NCBI GenBank assembly: GCA_945865645.1
Contig: CAMBEI010000011.1
Span: 1 to 57,759 of the forward strand
Length of the DNA: 57,759 nt
Source of the DNA: Chitinophaga pinensis
Lineage (GTDB): Bacteria > Bacteroidota > Bacteroidia > Chitinophagales > Chitinophagaceae
Direction: 5' to 3'
Positions 35,822 to 45,090 of this stretch are shown piece after piece. Under the pieces are notes generated by a model, which saw only the letters and a program-made list of their open reading frames with translations, ran no database searches and was not told where the DNA came from. The stretch's first letter is position 1. Every line of letters begins with the position of its first letter. The position numbers were made by a program, and so were the translations under genes.

Positions 35822-37063
35822 CTATATAAACATTCCATTTATCATCACCTTCTCAATCAAATTGGAGCCAAATGAATATGGCATGTAGGCAAGAGAAGGA
35901 ATGGCTTTAGTAAAAATAAGATTGGCTTTTTTACCTATAGTTATACTGCCAAGCTCATCCTGAACTTCCATAGCATAAGCGCCATTAATAGTGGCAGCAT
36001 TAATAGCTTCCTCGGGCAGCATTTTCATCTGAATACAACTAAGCGCAATTACAAAATTCATGTTTCCGGATGGAGAAGAACCTGGATTGTAATCTGTAGC
36101 TAAAGCAATAGCACAGCCCGCATCAATTAGTTGCCTTGCTGGCTGATATAACATACGTAAAAAAAATGCTGCTGTTGGTAAAAGTGTTGCAATTGTGTTT
36201 GATTTACTTAATAATTTAATATCAATATCTTTCATAATTTCAAGATGGTCAACAGATAAAGCATTTAAATTAATAGCCGATTGTATACCTCCAATGCTAT
36301 GAAGTTGATTAACATGGAGCTTAGGTTTTAAGCCGTAACTTAAACCCGCCTTGCAAACAGTTTCCATCTCCTGAGGCGAAAAAAAACCAGTTTCACAAAA
36401 AACATCAATATAATCGGCAAGCTTTTCTCTTGCAATTACAGGTAACATATCGTTAATAATGCTATCAATATATCCTTGATGATCCTCTTTAAAAATAATA
36501 GGATAAGTATGTGCCCCAAGAAAAGTTGATTTAATGGATAACGACGACCTCTCTTTTAATTTTTTTATAACCCTAAGCATCTTTAATTCACTCTCAACTG
36601 TTAAACCATACCCGCTTTTTATTTCTATGGCACCAGTTCCTAATTTACTCATATCTTCCAATCTTTGCCATGCACTATTAAATAGTTCGTCTTCTGTTGC
36701 AGAATTTAATTCTGCAACAGAATTTAAAATACCTCCACCATTCGCTGCTATATCGGCATAACTCATCCCTTTTATCTTATCTAAAAATTCGGACTCTCTA
36801 GTTTTTGCAAAAACAATATGGGTATGACTATCGCACCAGGATGGCATTACTGTTTGTCCCTTAGCATCAATAACATGTTTGGGTAATTGAGGTATCTTCA
36901 ATTCCAACTCATACATGTGACCGTAATTAACAATTACACCGTCTTCTATTAATAAAAAAGCATTTTCTATTGATGGAATTTGAGCTAATGCGACGCCACG
37001 TAAAAGTATGGTTACTTCTCTTGTGTTAAAAAGTTGATGTATGTTAATAATTAAGGTTGTCAT
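35822..37063 (-). CDS. hutI: Imidazolonepropionase
   Basis: This amidohydrolase opens imidazolone propionate to formiminoglutamate, the third step of histidine degradation. It has 413 residues. Metal ligands His80 and His82 are in CDSHTHIVFA. IEIKSGYGLT, FLGAHTYP, LHVNQLHSIGG and ALATDYNPGSSPSGNM are signature segments. Its product is the substrate of FtcD, encoded downstream on the same strand. It starts 59 bp after a Mur-ligase paralogue. hutH and hutU are not in the window. Confidence 0.96.
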   Translation of the reverse strand: MTTLIINIHQLFNTREVTILLRGVALAQIPSIENAFLLIEDGVIVNYGHMYELELKIPQLPKHVIDAKGQTVMPSWCDSHTHIVFAKTRESEFLDKIKGMSYADIAANGGGILNSVAELNSATEDELFNSAWQRLEDMSKLGTGAIEIKSGYGLTVESELKMLRVIKKLKERSSLSIKSTFLGAHTYPIIFKEDHQGYIDSIINDMLPVIAREKLADYIDVFCETGFFSPQEMETVCKAGLSYGLKPKLHVNQLHSIGGIQSAINLNALSVDHLEIMKDIDIKLLSKSNTIATLLPTAAFFLRMLYQPARQLIDAGCAIALATDYNPGSSPSGNMNFVIALSCIQMKMLPEEAINAATINGAYAMEVQDELGSITIGKKANLIFTKAIPSLAYMPYSFGSNLIEKVMINGMFI

Positions 37064-37122
37064 TATTATTTTTAATTTAACATCAAGCGAATAGTAATTT
37101 AAATTTCTTACTATTTCCTAAT

Positions 37123-38499
37123 CTACAATTTTTCAAAAACTTCTTTTCCAAATTGTTCCAAAGACGGATCCCTTGCACCCATTAAAAGTAAGACAGAATT
37201 ACCGGATAAATGAGGCTTTACTGCTTCTAAAAAATGGCTCCGATCCTCAACAAAAAAAGCATGCTTACCTAATACTTTAATGTCGTTGATTAAATCATTG
37301 GCTGAAATATCTTTTACGGCTGTGCCCCCGGCATAAAATATCTCACTCATCCAAATTTCATCTTGCAATCGAAGCGCAGCAGCTATTTCTTTTACAAAAT
37401 CGGCTCGTAAAAAACGAGTAGGACCGTAACCATGAGGCTGAAACCAAGCTACAACCTTGTCTGATAAAGCATGGCAAGCCATAATAGCCGCTGCACACTT
37501 TACCGGATTATGTGCATAATCATCAATAACCCAAACCCCATTTTTGTTACCTAATACCTGATTACGACGATAAATACCTTCATATTTCTGCAAAGCAGAA
37601 GCGCAAGTATCTATTTTTACGCCAATTTGATTGGCTACAGCAATAGCTGCAAGGGCATTCTCCATATTATGCTTTCCAATAGTATTTATTAAAAATTCAA
37701 TATCGTTTATTTTATATTTTATACTAAACCCTTGCTGAACAAAATTTTTTGCAAAATATCCAACTCCTAAATTTTCATCTAGCCCAAAATCATTTTTTAT
37801 ATCTTGAGAAAGCTTTTTCGCTAACTCATTAGATTGGTTGACTATAAAATGTTGACTATTATTTTTAAAAATGGTAAATATATCCATCAACTCATCAATC
37901 TCTTGATGATCTTTATCTATGTTTAACAACAACCCAATTTCGGGATGATACTGCACAATACTTCCATCACTTTCATCAGCTTCAATTACCAGCCAATCAC
38001 CTGTTCCACATTTTGTATTGCCAATTTTATTTTCTTTAATAATGCTAATTAGCCCTGCTCCACTGATGATGCTTGGCCCAAGTCCTGCATATTCCAAAAT
38101 ATCAAATAACATTCCACTAGTTGTACTTTTACCAGATGTGCCGCCAACAGCAATTGTCCGTTTACTCTTTGAAATTAGTGCCAACAACTCAGATCTTTTA
38201 ATAATTGGGATCTTAAGTTCCTTTGCTTTTTGCACTTCAAAAATAGTATCTTCAATAGCTGTGGATACTACAACTAAATCTGTTTCACTGGTAATGCCTT
38301 CGCCATCTTGTAAATAACATCTTATGCCTGCAGCTTCTAATTTTTCTTTAGTGTCATTTAACATGTCTTCTCTAAAATAACGATCACTCCCACTTACCTT
38401 TTTTTCAATGCCTGCTAAGTACTGAGCAATAGCACTCATCCCCACTCCAGCAACACCAATAAAGAACACATTTTTAAAATCTTTTATTCCGTTAATCAT
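37123..38499 (-). CDS. Mur ligase family protein (MurC/Mpl-like paralogue)
   Basis: This ATP-dependent ligase resembles MurC, which adds L-Ala to UDP-N-acetylmuramate. From the ATG at 38499 it has 458 residues; this start is chosen because NVFFIGVAGVGMSAIAQYL is the canonical N-terminus and it lies 1 nt after the MFS gene. The ATP loop is GGTSGKSTT (119-127) instead of the GTHGKTTT usual in MurC. EADESDGS, NIDKDHQEID, GKHNMENALAA and DDYAHNP are conserved. The loop change and the context with hutI suggest a paralogue rather than the main MurC. Substrate unknown. Confidence 0.8.
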   Translation of the reverse strand: MINGIKDFKNVFFIGVAGVGMSAIAQYLAGIEKKVSGSDRYFREDMLNDTKEKLEAAGIRCYLQDGEGITSETDLVVVSTAIEDTIFEVQKAKELKIPIIKRSELLALISKSKRTIAVGGTSGKSTTSGMLFDILEYAGLGPSIISGAGLISIIKENKIGNTKCGTGDWLVIEADESDGSIVQYHPEIGLLLNIDKDHQEIDELMDIFTIFKNNSQHFIVNQSNELAKKLSQDIKNDFGLDENLGVGYFAKNFVQQGFSIKYKINDIEFLINTIGKHNMENALAAIAVANQIGVKIDTCASALQKYEGIYRRNQVLGNKNGVWVIDDYAHNPVKCAAAIMACHALSDKVVAWFQPHGYGPTRFLRADFVKEIAAALRLQDEIWMSEIFYAGGTAVKDISANDLINDIKVLGKHAFFVEDRSHFLEAVKPHLSGNSVLLLMGARDPSLEQFGKEVFEKL

Positions 38500-38500
38500 T

Positions 38501-39721
38501 TTAGATAATGCTTTTATTTGGATGTAAAGTACCAAAAGCAATAATTGCACTAGTAGCCATTAATACTGCCGCTAATAAAAATGGTGCACCGGGTAAATGT
38601 ATTGGCGCTTTACTTCGTGTAAAATAAAAAAATAAATTATTCATTAACAAAGGCCCTATAATGGCTGCAAGACTCATTAAACTTGCAATGGCACCCTGCA
38701 ACTCGCCTTGTACGTTAGCAGGAACATGCTCACTCATTATTGACTGTAATGCAGGTTGGGCTATTCCACCCAAACAATATGGAATTAAAAATACAAACAT
38801 CATCCAACTTTGTGTTGACAAACCAAATAAAAACATTCCTAAAGCATAAAGCCCAAGACCAAAATAAATACACTTTTCATTTCCCACCCATGGATTAATA
38901 ATTCTTATTAACCCTCCCTGTACGGTTGCCACTAGAATTCCTACTAATCCCAACGATAAGCCCACCATTCTTTCGTTCCAGTTAAAACGATACATAGTGA
39001 AGTAACTCCAATTACTCTGTATAGCATGTCCTCCAATATAAATAAGCAAAATGGATACCGCTAATCCGCTAATGGCAGGATATTTTTTTAAATGCAGTAA
39101 TGAACCCACTGGGTTAGCACGTTTCCAATCAAATGGTCTACGGTTTTCTTTATTTAAAGATTCGGGTAAAATAAAATATCCGTAAATCCAATTTAATAAA
39201 GCCAAAACAGCAGCGGCATAAAACGGAATTCGAGTGCCAAAACCTCCTAGTAAGCCACCAATAACTGGACCAATAATAAATCCCAAGCCAAATGCAGCAC
39301 CAATCATACCAAAATTCTTTGCTCTATTTTCTGGTGTGCTTATATCGGCTATATATGCAGCCCCAGTGGTCATACTTGCTCCAGTTATACCCGAAATTAT
39401 CCTTCCTACAAATAACCAACCATAAGTAGGAGCAAGCGCAAGAAATAAATAATTTATACCAAAGCCAAATAAAGAAAATAACAAAATAGGCCTCCGGCCA
39501 TATTTATCACTGAGGTTACCCAAAATGGGTGCGCATATAAATTGAACAACTGCATAAGCAAATACAAGTAAACTGCCATATGTAGAGGCCGTACTAATAT
39601 CTACGTGCTTTAATTGTGAAATTAATTTAGGCATTACTGGAATAATAATACCAAAGCCAATTACATCAATTAAAATAGTAGTAAAAATAAAACCTACAGC
39701 AGCTCCACGTTTTGTTGTCAT
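38501..39721 (-). CDS. MFS transporter, TetA-like
   Basis: This 406-residue protein has about 12 transmembrane segments and the TetA/MdtG type of major facilitator signature. [16 protein letters not shown] starts helix 1, motif A is [14 protein letters not shown], and helix 5 contains [10 protein letters not shown] (motif C, typical of drug/H+ antiporters). It probably exports a small molecule from the cell. The downstream Mur-ligase paralogue starts 1 nt after its stop, so they are co-translated. Whether it serves histidine metabolism or a wall precursor is open. Confidence 0.87.
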   Translation of the reverse strand: MTTKRGAAVGFIFTTILIDVIGFGIIIPVMPKLISQLKHVDISTASTYGSLLVFAYAVVQFICAPILGNLSDKYGRRPILLFSLFGFGINYLFLALAPTYGWLFVGRIISGITGASMTTGAAYIADISTPENRAKNFGMIGAAFGLGFIIGPVIGGLLGGFGTRIPFYAAAVLALLNWIYGYFILPESLNKENRRPFDWKRANPVGSLLHLKKYPAISGLAVSILLIYIGGHAIQSNWSYFTMYRFNWNERMVGLSLGLVGILVATVQGGLIRIINPWVGNEKCIYFGLGLYALGMFLFGLSTQSWMMFVFLIPYCLGGIAQPALQSIMSEHVPANVQGELQGAIASLMSLAAIIGPLLMNNLFFYFTRSKAPIHLPGAPFLLAAVLMATSAIIAFGTLHPNKSII

Positions 39722-39794
39722 ACAATAAACCTATTGTTAAAATGCTTAAATTAAGTATTAGCAGTTGATGTGATAAAGATAAATATTTAGTTGC

Positions 39795-39826
39795 ATAAAA
39801 AAAGAGCTCATTATAATGAGCTCTTT
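39795..39826 (-). terminator. Terminator after second RRM gene
   Basis: A perfect 26-bp palindrome (AAAGAGCTCATTA and its complement, 39801-39826) with a T7 run on the minus strand lies 24 bp beyond the RRM gene stop. Confidence 0.8.
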
Positions 39827-39849
39827 ATGGATAGTTAGTTATTTATAAA

Positions 39850-40167
39850 TTACCATCTTCCACCACCACCGCCACCGCGATTGTTAGAATAACCGCCACG
39901 GTTTCCACCGCCGCCAGTTCTTTCTTCTCTTTCTTTAGCTACAGAAACAGACATTGCACGGCCTTCAACTTCTTTGTTGTTAAGACCTAACATTGCGTCT
40001 TTCCCTTCATCTTCAGAAGGCATTTCTACAAAACCAAAACCACGTGATCTTCCAGTTTCTCTGTCAGTAATAACTTTCGCAGAAGAAACTTCGCCAAAAG
40101 CTGAAAAAAGTTCGCTTAACTCAGCATCGCTAGTGTTAAAGCTCAAATTTGAAACATAAATGTTCAT
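39850..40167 (-). CDS. RRM-type RNA-binding protein (Gly-rich tail)
   Basis: This 105-residue single-RRM protein starts at the ATG complementary to 40165-40167, giving the canonical MNIYVSNLSF (RNP2). RNP1 is RGFGFVEM. The tail after residue 80 is a Gly/Arg/Asn-rich segment ending GGGGGRW. Its promoter lies about 147 bp upstream, so the message has a long leader, as in cold-induced RNA-binding protein genes; the cold response is inference. It is a paralogue of the RRM protein at 20439-20765. Confidence 0.93.
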   Translation of the reverse strand: MNIYVSNLSFNTSDAELSELFSAFGEVSSAKVITDRETGRSRGFGFVEMPSEDEGKDAMLGLNNKEVEGRAMSVSVAKEREERTGGGGNRGGYSNNRGGGGGGRW

Positions 40168-40313
40168 AAAACTTAAAATTAAAATAAATAAAATAAAATA
40201 CCTGTAAAATAAGGCAGTAAGCAAACTAAAAAGAAGAGTAAACTGTTACGAGGGGAAAGTTGTAATAATTGATTCTATCTGATACTGTGTGCTCACAGCT
40301 TTAATGTACTTTG

Positions 40314-40321
40314 CAAAGTTA
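40314..40321 (-). promoter_or_regulatory. RRM gene promoter -7 element with long leader
   Basis: TAACTTTG on the minus strand matches TAnnTTTG, 147 bp before the ATG. The leader contains an imperfect dyad TGTGAGCACACA near 40288-40299. The rest of the gap 40168-40563 is AT-rich with the two hairpins listed separately. Confidence 0.5.
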
Positions 40322-40485
40322 ACTAAAATTAATGAAAATAGCTAATAAATCTTTACTATAGCATATTTTAACATATGTAAATGGCATAAAATAAGACTAC
40401 TTGAACTATATCACTTACAATAATAATACACAGTTAAGATATAAACATAACCGAACATCTGCTACTTTAATCTTAAGCTATGGTA

Positions 40486-40556
40486 TTGACTTAAATATCT
40501 AGAATAGATATTTAAGTCAAAAACTAGTTTCTTTTTGATAGCAAAAAAAACTAGTT
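40486..40556. repeat. Two adjacent long hairpins
   Basis: One inverted repeat has perfect 15-nt arms (TTGACTTAAATATCT, 40486-40500 and 40506-40520) and a 5-nt loop. Directly beside it a second hairpin pairs 40522-40537 with 40542-40556 with one bulge and a 4-nt loop. The second begins 8 nt beyond the stop of the small membrane-protein gene and probably terminates it. The first has no clear role. Confidence 0.6.
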
Positions 40557-40563
40557 AACCTGT

Positions 40564-40806
40564 CTATTTTTTTGCAAAAGATTTATCAATCTCAAGCCCA
40601 AAATAATACCCCCCTATTGAACCAATAACTCCACCAATAGTTAACCAAATAGGATTTGAATCTGATGCAAAAAAAGAAATTCCTACCCCAATTAATGCGA
40701 AGAAAATAATTCCTGTTACTACTGCACTTCGATTCTTTTTAGATTTTACCGCATTGGAAGGACTACGGTATTCATGATGATTTTTTCTTGTCTTAGATTT
40801 AGGCAT
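40564..40806 (-). CDS. Small membrane protein of unknown function
   Basis: From the ATG complementary to 40804-40806 it has 80 residues; the longer frame adds a Lys-rich leader that looks untranslated. The N-terminus is strongly basic (MPKSKTRKNHHEYRSP), followed by two hydrophobic segments at about 30-46 and 52-68 (IIFFALIGVGISFF and IGGVIGSIGGYYFG). A cytoplasmic N-terminus and a helical hairpin in the inner membrane are likely. I recognise no function. It lies 83 bp after the unknown gene at 40890. Confidence 0.65.
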   Translation of the reverse strand: MPKSKTRKNHHEYRSPSNAVKSKKNRSAVVTGIIFFALIGVGISFFASDSNPIWLTIGGVIGSIGGYYFGLEIDKSFAKK

Positions 40807-40889
40807 TTTTTTTATTATAAAAGTAAGCTTTTTTATAAATAATTTATTTTCTGCAACTTTTTTTATTAATGTCATTCTGTGCTTAATTC

Positions 40890-41363
40890 TTATTGGTATT
40901 TTTCTAATTCTCTTATATAATCATATTGTAAATCGTCGTGCATAGTTGCTATAGATTTTGATATTTTTTTAAGTTGATTCTGATACATATTCTTTATCAC
41001 AAGATTTTTAGAAATGAGTATGCCAGAATTTTTTAACGTTGCACAAAAAAATATTAATAATTTTACTTCAGTCTCGTTCGATCCGGTATAGCAAATATAC
41101 TTATTCAACATACGAAGTATCTTCCTTAAACTTTTCTTTACAAAATACAAACTAGAGGTATTTATTTCGTCAAATTTCGATTGAACTTCTATTTTAATAT
41201 TTTCTATATAAGCTTGTTCATCAGAGGCTTCAAATAATAAATAAGACAGCAGTTCCTTGTTTTCTTTTTTAAATTTTGCCATTCGTATACATAAGCCTAT
41301 TAATTGATCGGATGGTGTATTGATTAATTCTATTTTTAGTTGCTGAATAGTTGATGCTTTCAT
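40890..41363 (-). CDS. Hypothetical protein
   Basis: This 157-residue product is not recognised. It is predicted all-helical and cytoplasmic, with many Lys, Ile and Leu residues, no signal peptide and no membrane segment. Motifs seen are SDQLIGLCIRMAKFKKENKELLSYLLFE near the start and LRKILRMLNKYICYTG in the middle, suggesting helical packing repeats. It precedes the small membrane protein on the same strand. The 300-bp gap upstream (41364-41663) is AT-rich with nothing I can identify. Confidence 0.6.
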   Translation of the reverse strand: MKASTIQQLKIELINTPSDQLIGLCIRMAKFKKENKELLSYLLFEASDEQAYIENIKIEVQSKFDEINTSSLYFVKKSLRKILRMLNKYICYTGSNETEVKLLIFFCATLKNSGILISKNLVIKNMYQNQLKKISKSIATMHDDLQYDYIRELEKYQ

Positions 41364-41663
41364 ATAGCTAAAATAGGAAGAATTTAAAAGCTGGATGAAA
41401 AATGAAATTTTTAATTAATTCATCTTACTTGAATAGGACTTGTTATTATAATTTATAAAAAAAATTATAGGCTATTAAAGCTTTATATTTAAAAAAGCAT
41501 TTGTATTATAGTAAAAAATGTAGCTATTTGTCGTTTTGCTTGTAAAAGAATTGTTACAGATATTGTGATAAATAAATAAAAAATTACAATTTTAAGGACA
41601 AATAGCCAATATTTAGCTATTAATTAATGGCAATTGGCTTTTATAATTTTGAGGCGCTACCCC

Positions 41664-42113
41664 CTATGCATTAATAATTATTTTATCCATAATATCTCCT
41701 CCATTTATATTGTCAATCACTTCAAGCCCATTAATTATTTTCCCAAAGCAGGTATGCACACCATCAAGATGACTAGTATTTTGTCTGCTATGACATATAA
41801 AAAACTGTGAGCCTCCGGTATTTAATCCACGGTGAGCCATCGACAAAACACCACGATCATGAAACTGCTTTGATCCTTTTAATTCGCAATTAATGGTATA
41901 CCCTGGGCCACCAGCTCCCGTTCCATTGGGACACCCGCCCTGAATCATAAAATTAGGTATTACCCGATGAAAAGAAAGGCCGTTATAAAACCCTTCGCTG
42001 ATTAATTGTTTAAAATTGGCCACCGCTATAGGTGCATCATCATCGTATAATTCAAATTTCATTACACCTTTGTTGGTGTGTATTTCGACCTGCGTTAGTT
42101 TAATTTCGCTCAT
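41664..42113 (-). CDS. Cyclophilin-type peptidyl-prolyl isomerase (cytoplasmic)
   Basis: This 149-residue cyclophilin speeds proline isomerisation in the cytoplasm, as no signal peptide is present. The core is complete: [15 protein letters not shown], then [13 protein letters not shown] with the catalytic Arg, [27 protein letters not shown] and [12 protein letters not shown]. It starts 11 bp after the upstream glycosyltransferase gene and is the last gene of that run, probably by readthrough rather than function. Confidence 0.92.
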   Translation of the reverse strand: MSEIKLTQVEIHTNKGVMKFELYDDDAPIAVANFKQLISEGFYNGLSFHRVIPNFMIQGGCPNGTGAGGPGYTINCELKGSKQFHDRGVLSMAHRGLNTGGSQFFICHSRQNTSHLDGVHTCFGKIINGLEVIDNINGGDIMDKIIINA

Positions 42114-42124
42114 TTTTTTTTGTT

Positions 42125-43285
42125 TTAATTATTAATTTTTTTATAAAAATCCAGAAACTGCTGCCCTACCCTTTTATAATTATATTTTTCTGCAGTAAAG
42201 CGGGCAATGGCAGTTTTGTCAAAGGTATTCATTTGTAAAATAAACTGTTTTAGTTTTTCAGCCAGGGCAGCCGGGTTCTCTCCTTCAACAAAAACACCAT
42301 TCACGCCTTCATCAACTATTTCGTGAAAAACTTGCAGATTGCTTACTATAACCGGAATACCACAGGCATTGGCTTCTATCAATACACATCCAAATGTTTC
42401 AAAACGGGAATATAGGATCAATACATTTGACTGTTGTATTTGCTTAGAAAGTTCTTCCTGTGGTACTTCGCCTTTTAATAAAACATACTCCTGCAGGCCG
42501 AGTTCTGCAATTAAAGAAATGATTGATGACAATACCGGGCCATAAACATACATCTCAAAAGGAAAGGAATTTTTTAATATTCCCAGAGCATGTAAAATGG
42601 CTTCCGGATTTTTTTGATACAGCATTGTAGATACGTGAATAAAACGGATCTTATCAGCTGGTAGTTTTTTCCCAGGATAAAAAATGCCAGTATTAACCAC
42701 ATTGGGAATAACAGTACTGCTTTTTATTTTGTATTTGTTAATGATGTGATTTTGCAGATATTCCGATACAAAGCTGCTGGCCTTTGCTCCTGAAATTATT
42801 TTTTTCCAGTAATACTTGTAAACAAAATTATAGTCCCTGATATTTGGAACTGCTTCATCCAGGTAACCTCCCCAATGCTCTGTGAGTAAGTAAGGTATTT
42901 TATATTTTCGTTTCAACCACAAAGCAGTCAACCCTGCTTTCATGGCTATGTGTACATGTACGAATGGCAGCCTGCCGTTTTGCAGCATGTAATTTTTTAC
43001 AGCGCTCCTTAATATTTTTTTATACTTTAAGCTTGATAAAAATCTATCCACAATACGGATAGTTGTTTTTACCGGTTTGTAATAAATAATTTTTTCAGTT
43101 AATTGTTTATTTGAAACTGTAATTTCTTTTACATCATTGGTGATCATGCCTTCATCATCTTTTACAATATGAATTACTTCAATTTGGCAAAATAAAGCAG
43201 TTGCCATGGCATGACGCTGAACAAAATCCCCGTGGTAGGGATGCAATTTTGATGGATATGAACTTGCCAGCCACAATACTTTCAT
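42125..43285 (-). CDS. Family 4 glycosyltransferase (accessory glycan cassette)
   Basis: This 386-residue GT-B retaining glycosyltransferase starts with [25 protein letters not shown], split here by its Gly-Asp acceptor loop. [10 protein letters not shown], the hinge region [17 protein letters not shown] and the donor-binding [19 protein letters not shown] (the E-x7-E motif) are clear. It is encoded with two methyltransferases and a flippase in one direction. Donor and acceptor sugars are unknown. By eye the cassette is richer in G and C than its surroundings. Confidence 0.88.
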   Translation of the reverse strand: MKVLWLASSYPSKLHPYHGDFVQRHAMATALFCQIEVIHIVKDDEGMITNDVKEITVSNKQLTEKIIYYKPVKTTIRIVDRFLSSLKYKKILRSAVKNYMLQNGRLPFVHVHIAMKAGLTALWLKRKYKIPYLLTEHWGGYLDEAVPNIRDYNFVYKYYWKKIISGAKASSFVSEYLQNHIINKYKIKSSTVIPNVVNTGIFYPGKKLPADKIRFIHVSTMLYQKNPEAILHALGILKNSFPFEMYVYGPVLSSIISLIAELGLQEYVLLKGEVPQEELSKQIQQSNVLILYSRFETFGCVLIEANACGIPVIVSNLQVFHEIVDEGVNGVFVEGENPAALAEKLKQFILQMNTFDKTAIARFTAEKYNYKRVGQQFLDFYKKINN

Positions 43286-43302
43286 TTGCAGGATTATTTC
43301 AA

Positions 43303-44352
43303 TTATTTTTCACCAACTATATTAAACCCAAATTTATCAACTGTTGTAATGCTGATCTTTGTATAACCCCTTTTATAGAACCACGAAGTTGCTTCAGTAT
43401 GTTCGTGTTCCGATCTGAATTCAGGTGTAAACCAATCCAAAATGCTTACCATCATTTCCCTTAAGTTTTGCTTATTCCCCTTCATTCTTTTTATACAATA
43501 ACTAACCGGTAAAATGGTTACTATGTATAAATAATATTGAAAAGTGAGTGGCAATTTTGAAGTTACTTTCCTGATCACATTAAAGATCCGGTGAATAAGA
43601 TCTTTGCCCGGATGATAAAGCCATACGCTTAGTTTACCGCCATCTTTTACAGTTGGTTCAATACAGGAAAAAGATAACTCTGCATTGTTAGTATGTATAA
43701 GCACCCCGCTGCAATGAACAATATCAAAATAATTAAAAGCTAAGGGAGGAAACTGCACATCGCCCTGGATAAAATGTACATTTAAAAAATCATTCCTGGT
43801 ATAGGCATCTTCAATGCTGGTCGAAAAGTCCATACCGATAATTGAAGCACAATCTGCTGCAATTAAAGTTTCTAATTTCCCATTACCACAGCCTGCATCA
43901 AAAATAATTTTATGCTTAAGCGTTGCAGTGGTTTCACCTGTTTCTTTTAAAAACCTTGACACCATGGTATCATTATCAGCGTTCCAGGTATTGTCCTTTT
44001 CATAATTATACACCGACCACTCATTGGCAAAACTCTCCTTTGTACGTTTATTTTTTTTTACTGTGTATTTTACCAGGCCGCCATATTTTTGTACCAGGTT
44101 TTCTTTAAGATTTGAATACTGATCATCTGCGGATTTTAAAAACACATCATAATCAATAAACGCCTCAACATTTAACCTGGGTATGCCTTTTATTACCGGG
44201 TAAAACCAATCTTCAGCCGCATACAGCACTGCTTCATCAATTATGTTTACGCTTTCACCATTAAATATTTTATCTGCCCGCTTTAATACTTTTACCGTTA
44301 AGGCGGTTCTTGTAACCGGGCATCTTAATAATGTAAGTAAAGATTCCTGCAT
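43303..44352 (-). CDS. SAM-dependent methyltransferase with Trm112-like N-terminus
   Basis: This 349-residue protein starts with a small Trm112-like part (LLTLLRCPVTRTAL...YPVIKGIPRL, 1-60), although only one of the usual zinc cysteines is kept. A class I methyltransferase domain follows with SAM motif I FDAGCGNGKLETLI and motif II-like FDIVHCSGVLIHT. Its place between a glycosyltransferase and another methyltransferase suggests it modifies a glycan or a sugar. The gene starts 27 bp after the end of the upstream methyltransferase gene. Confidence 0.83.
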   Translation of the reverse strand: MQESLLTLLRCPVTRTALTVKVLKRADKIFNGESVNIIDEAVLYAAEDWFYPVIKGIPRLNVEAFIDYDVFLKSADDQYSNLKENLVQKYGGLVKYTVKKNKRTKESFANEWSVYNYEKDNTWNADNDTMVSRFLKETGETTATLKHKIIFDAGCGNGKLETLIAADCASIIGMDFSTSIEDAYTRNDFLNVHFIQGDVQFPPLAFNYFDIVHCSGVLIHTNNAELSFSCIEPTVKDGGKLSVWLYHPGKDLIHRIFNVIRKVTSKLPLTFQYYLYIVTILPVSYCIKRMKGNKQNLREMMVSILDWFTPEFRSEHEHTEATSWFYKRGYTKISITTVDKFGFNIVGEK

Positions 44353-44379
44353 TAATTTTTTAATGGTTTAATAAAATAA

Positions 44380-45090
44380 TTATTTAGCCAGAATCATCAT
44401 TGAATAACCGCCCCATTTTTTAACACTCCAATCTTTATTAAAGGCGAAGGAAATATTGCGCAATATTTTTTTAATAAATCTTTTCAGGGAATCTGCCGGC
44501 TGCAAATCAACAACCGGTTTGCTGTAAACCCAATCAATTATTTCATACCCTGTATCCTGCAATGCCCATTGCACCATTTCTTTGGTATAATAATGAATAT
44601 GCCCAACAGATTGCCGCTGCTGTAATATAACATGTGGCTTCATCAAAGTTCTGCAGCTAATATCCAAGGGAATATGAAAAACAAACCAGTTACTTTTTGT
44701 TTTTAATTTTCTAAGAAACCCGTAATAATCATCTACATGCTCCACCACATCAATTACCAGCATCATATCTGCCATTGCGTTTTCTTTTGCTGTAATATCT
44801 TCATTAAAAAACCTGATTTTATCAGTTGCTTTTTTTGCAGCCAGTTCAATTGCCTGTGGCGAAATATCGTAGCCGGTTAATTTTTCTATGCTGCTGTTTT
44901 TCTTTAATAGTTCCACAAGGTTCTCTCCTGCCCCGCAACCAACTTCAATAACCTCTTTAGGATTTATATCATTCTTTTTTAGCAGTTGCCTAATCACATC
45001 AGTTTTCCACCTGGCATCGGTTACACTCCAATCGGGATTATTTTTATAATACTCTCCGCTAACATATATATCATTACTACTAATCTTCAT
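44380..45090 (-). CDS. SAM-dependent methyltransferase
   Basis: This 236-residue class I methyltransferase has SAM motif I VIEVGCGAGENLVELL, then YDISPQAIELA, and the acidic loop LVIDVVEHVDDYYGF. The start at 45090 (MKISSNDIYVSG) overlaps the end of the flippase gene by 11 bp, which suggests coupling; an ATG five codons earlier is possible. It probably methylates a sugar of the glycan assembled by this cassette; that is inferred from its neighbours. Confidence 0.85.
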   Translation of the reverse strand: MKISSNDIYVSGEYYKNNPDWSVTDARWKTDVIRQLLKKNDINPKEVIEVGCGAGENLVELLKKNSSIEKLTGYDISPQAIELAAKKATDKIRFFNEDITAKENAMADMMLVIDVVEHVDDYYGFLRKLKTKSNWFVFHIPLDISCRTLMKPHVILQQRQSVGHIHYYTKEMVQWALQDTGYEIIDWVYSKPVVDLQPADSLKRFIKKILRNISFAFNKDWSVKKWGGYSMMILAK

